Source of the DNA: Desulfobacteraceae bacterium
GTDB lineage: Bacteria; Desulfobacterota; Desulfobacteria; Desulfobacterales; Desulfobacteraceae
Assembly (NCBI GenBank): GCA_022712835.1
Contig: JAFLJU010000535.1
Coordinates: forward strand, 1-6,112
DNA length: 6,112 bases
Reading direction: 5' to 3'
Shown here: positions 6,098-6,112 of the stretch, piece after piece
How positions within the stretch are numbered: position 1 is the first letter of the stretch
Layout of the letters: each line of letters begins with the position of its first letter
Made by a program: the position numbers and the translations under genes
Notes under the pieces: model-generated
The model's input: the letters and a program-made list of their open reading frames with translations, nothing else
Told to the model about the DNA's origin: nothing
Database searches by the model: none

Positions 6098-6112
6098 GGG
6101 GCCTCCGCAAAC

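Overview
The window looks like chromosomal DNA from a Gram-negative anaerobe, most likely a Desulfobacterota (deltaproteobacterial) sulfate-reducer-type lineage. The basis is family-level recognition: a PAS/AAA+ sigma54 activator with a Cys-rich PAS domain, a large outer-membrane protein resembling the DUF3373 family, and a small periplasmic c-type cytochrome. Taxonomy is inferred, since no rRNA or marker gene is present.

Left part (1-3202): an apparent self-contained regulatory and effector unit. On the minus strand is the N-terminal 238 codons of a PAS + sigma54-interacting AAA+ transcriptional activator, which runs off the left edge. Diverging from it, a 237-bp intergenic region holds a cluster of TTAACA/TGTTAA half-sites, including two overlapping perfect palindromes. 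About 90-120 bp further on is a strong candidate -24/-12 (sigma54) promoter at 878-893. This promoter points at a 574-aa outer-membrane beta-barrel protein with an N-terminal coiled coil, followed by a 111-aa monoheme cytochrome c. A perfect 15-bp stem terminator closes the unit. The simplest reading is that the activator binds the half-sites and switches on the porin-cytochrome pair through sigma54.

Middle (3307-4611): an AT-rich minus-strand pair, a 103-aa protein of unknown function followed after 21 bp by an EamA/DMT-type membrane transporter. It has its own sigma70-like promoter (4582-4611).

Right part (4620-6097): a minus-strand, membrane-anchored serine hydrolase of the beta-lactamase/6-aminohexanoate-dimer-hydrolase type. 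It has a good ribosome binding site at the right edge of the window and ends in a strong intrinsic terminator just upstream of the middle operon's promoter. It appears to be functionally unrelated to the left-hand unit.

No tRNA, rRNA, CRISPR array, insertion sequence or integrase was seen. The most interesting element is the sigma54-controlled porin + monoheme cytochrome cassette with its divergent Cys-rich PAS activator.
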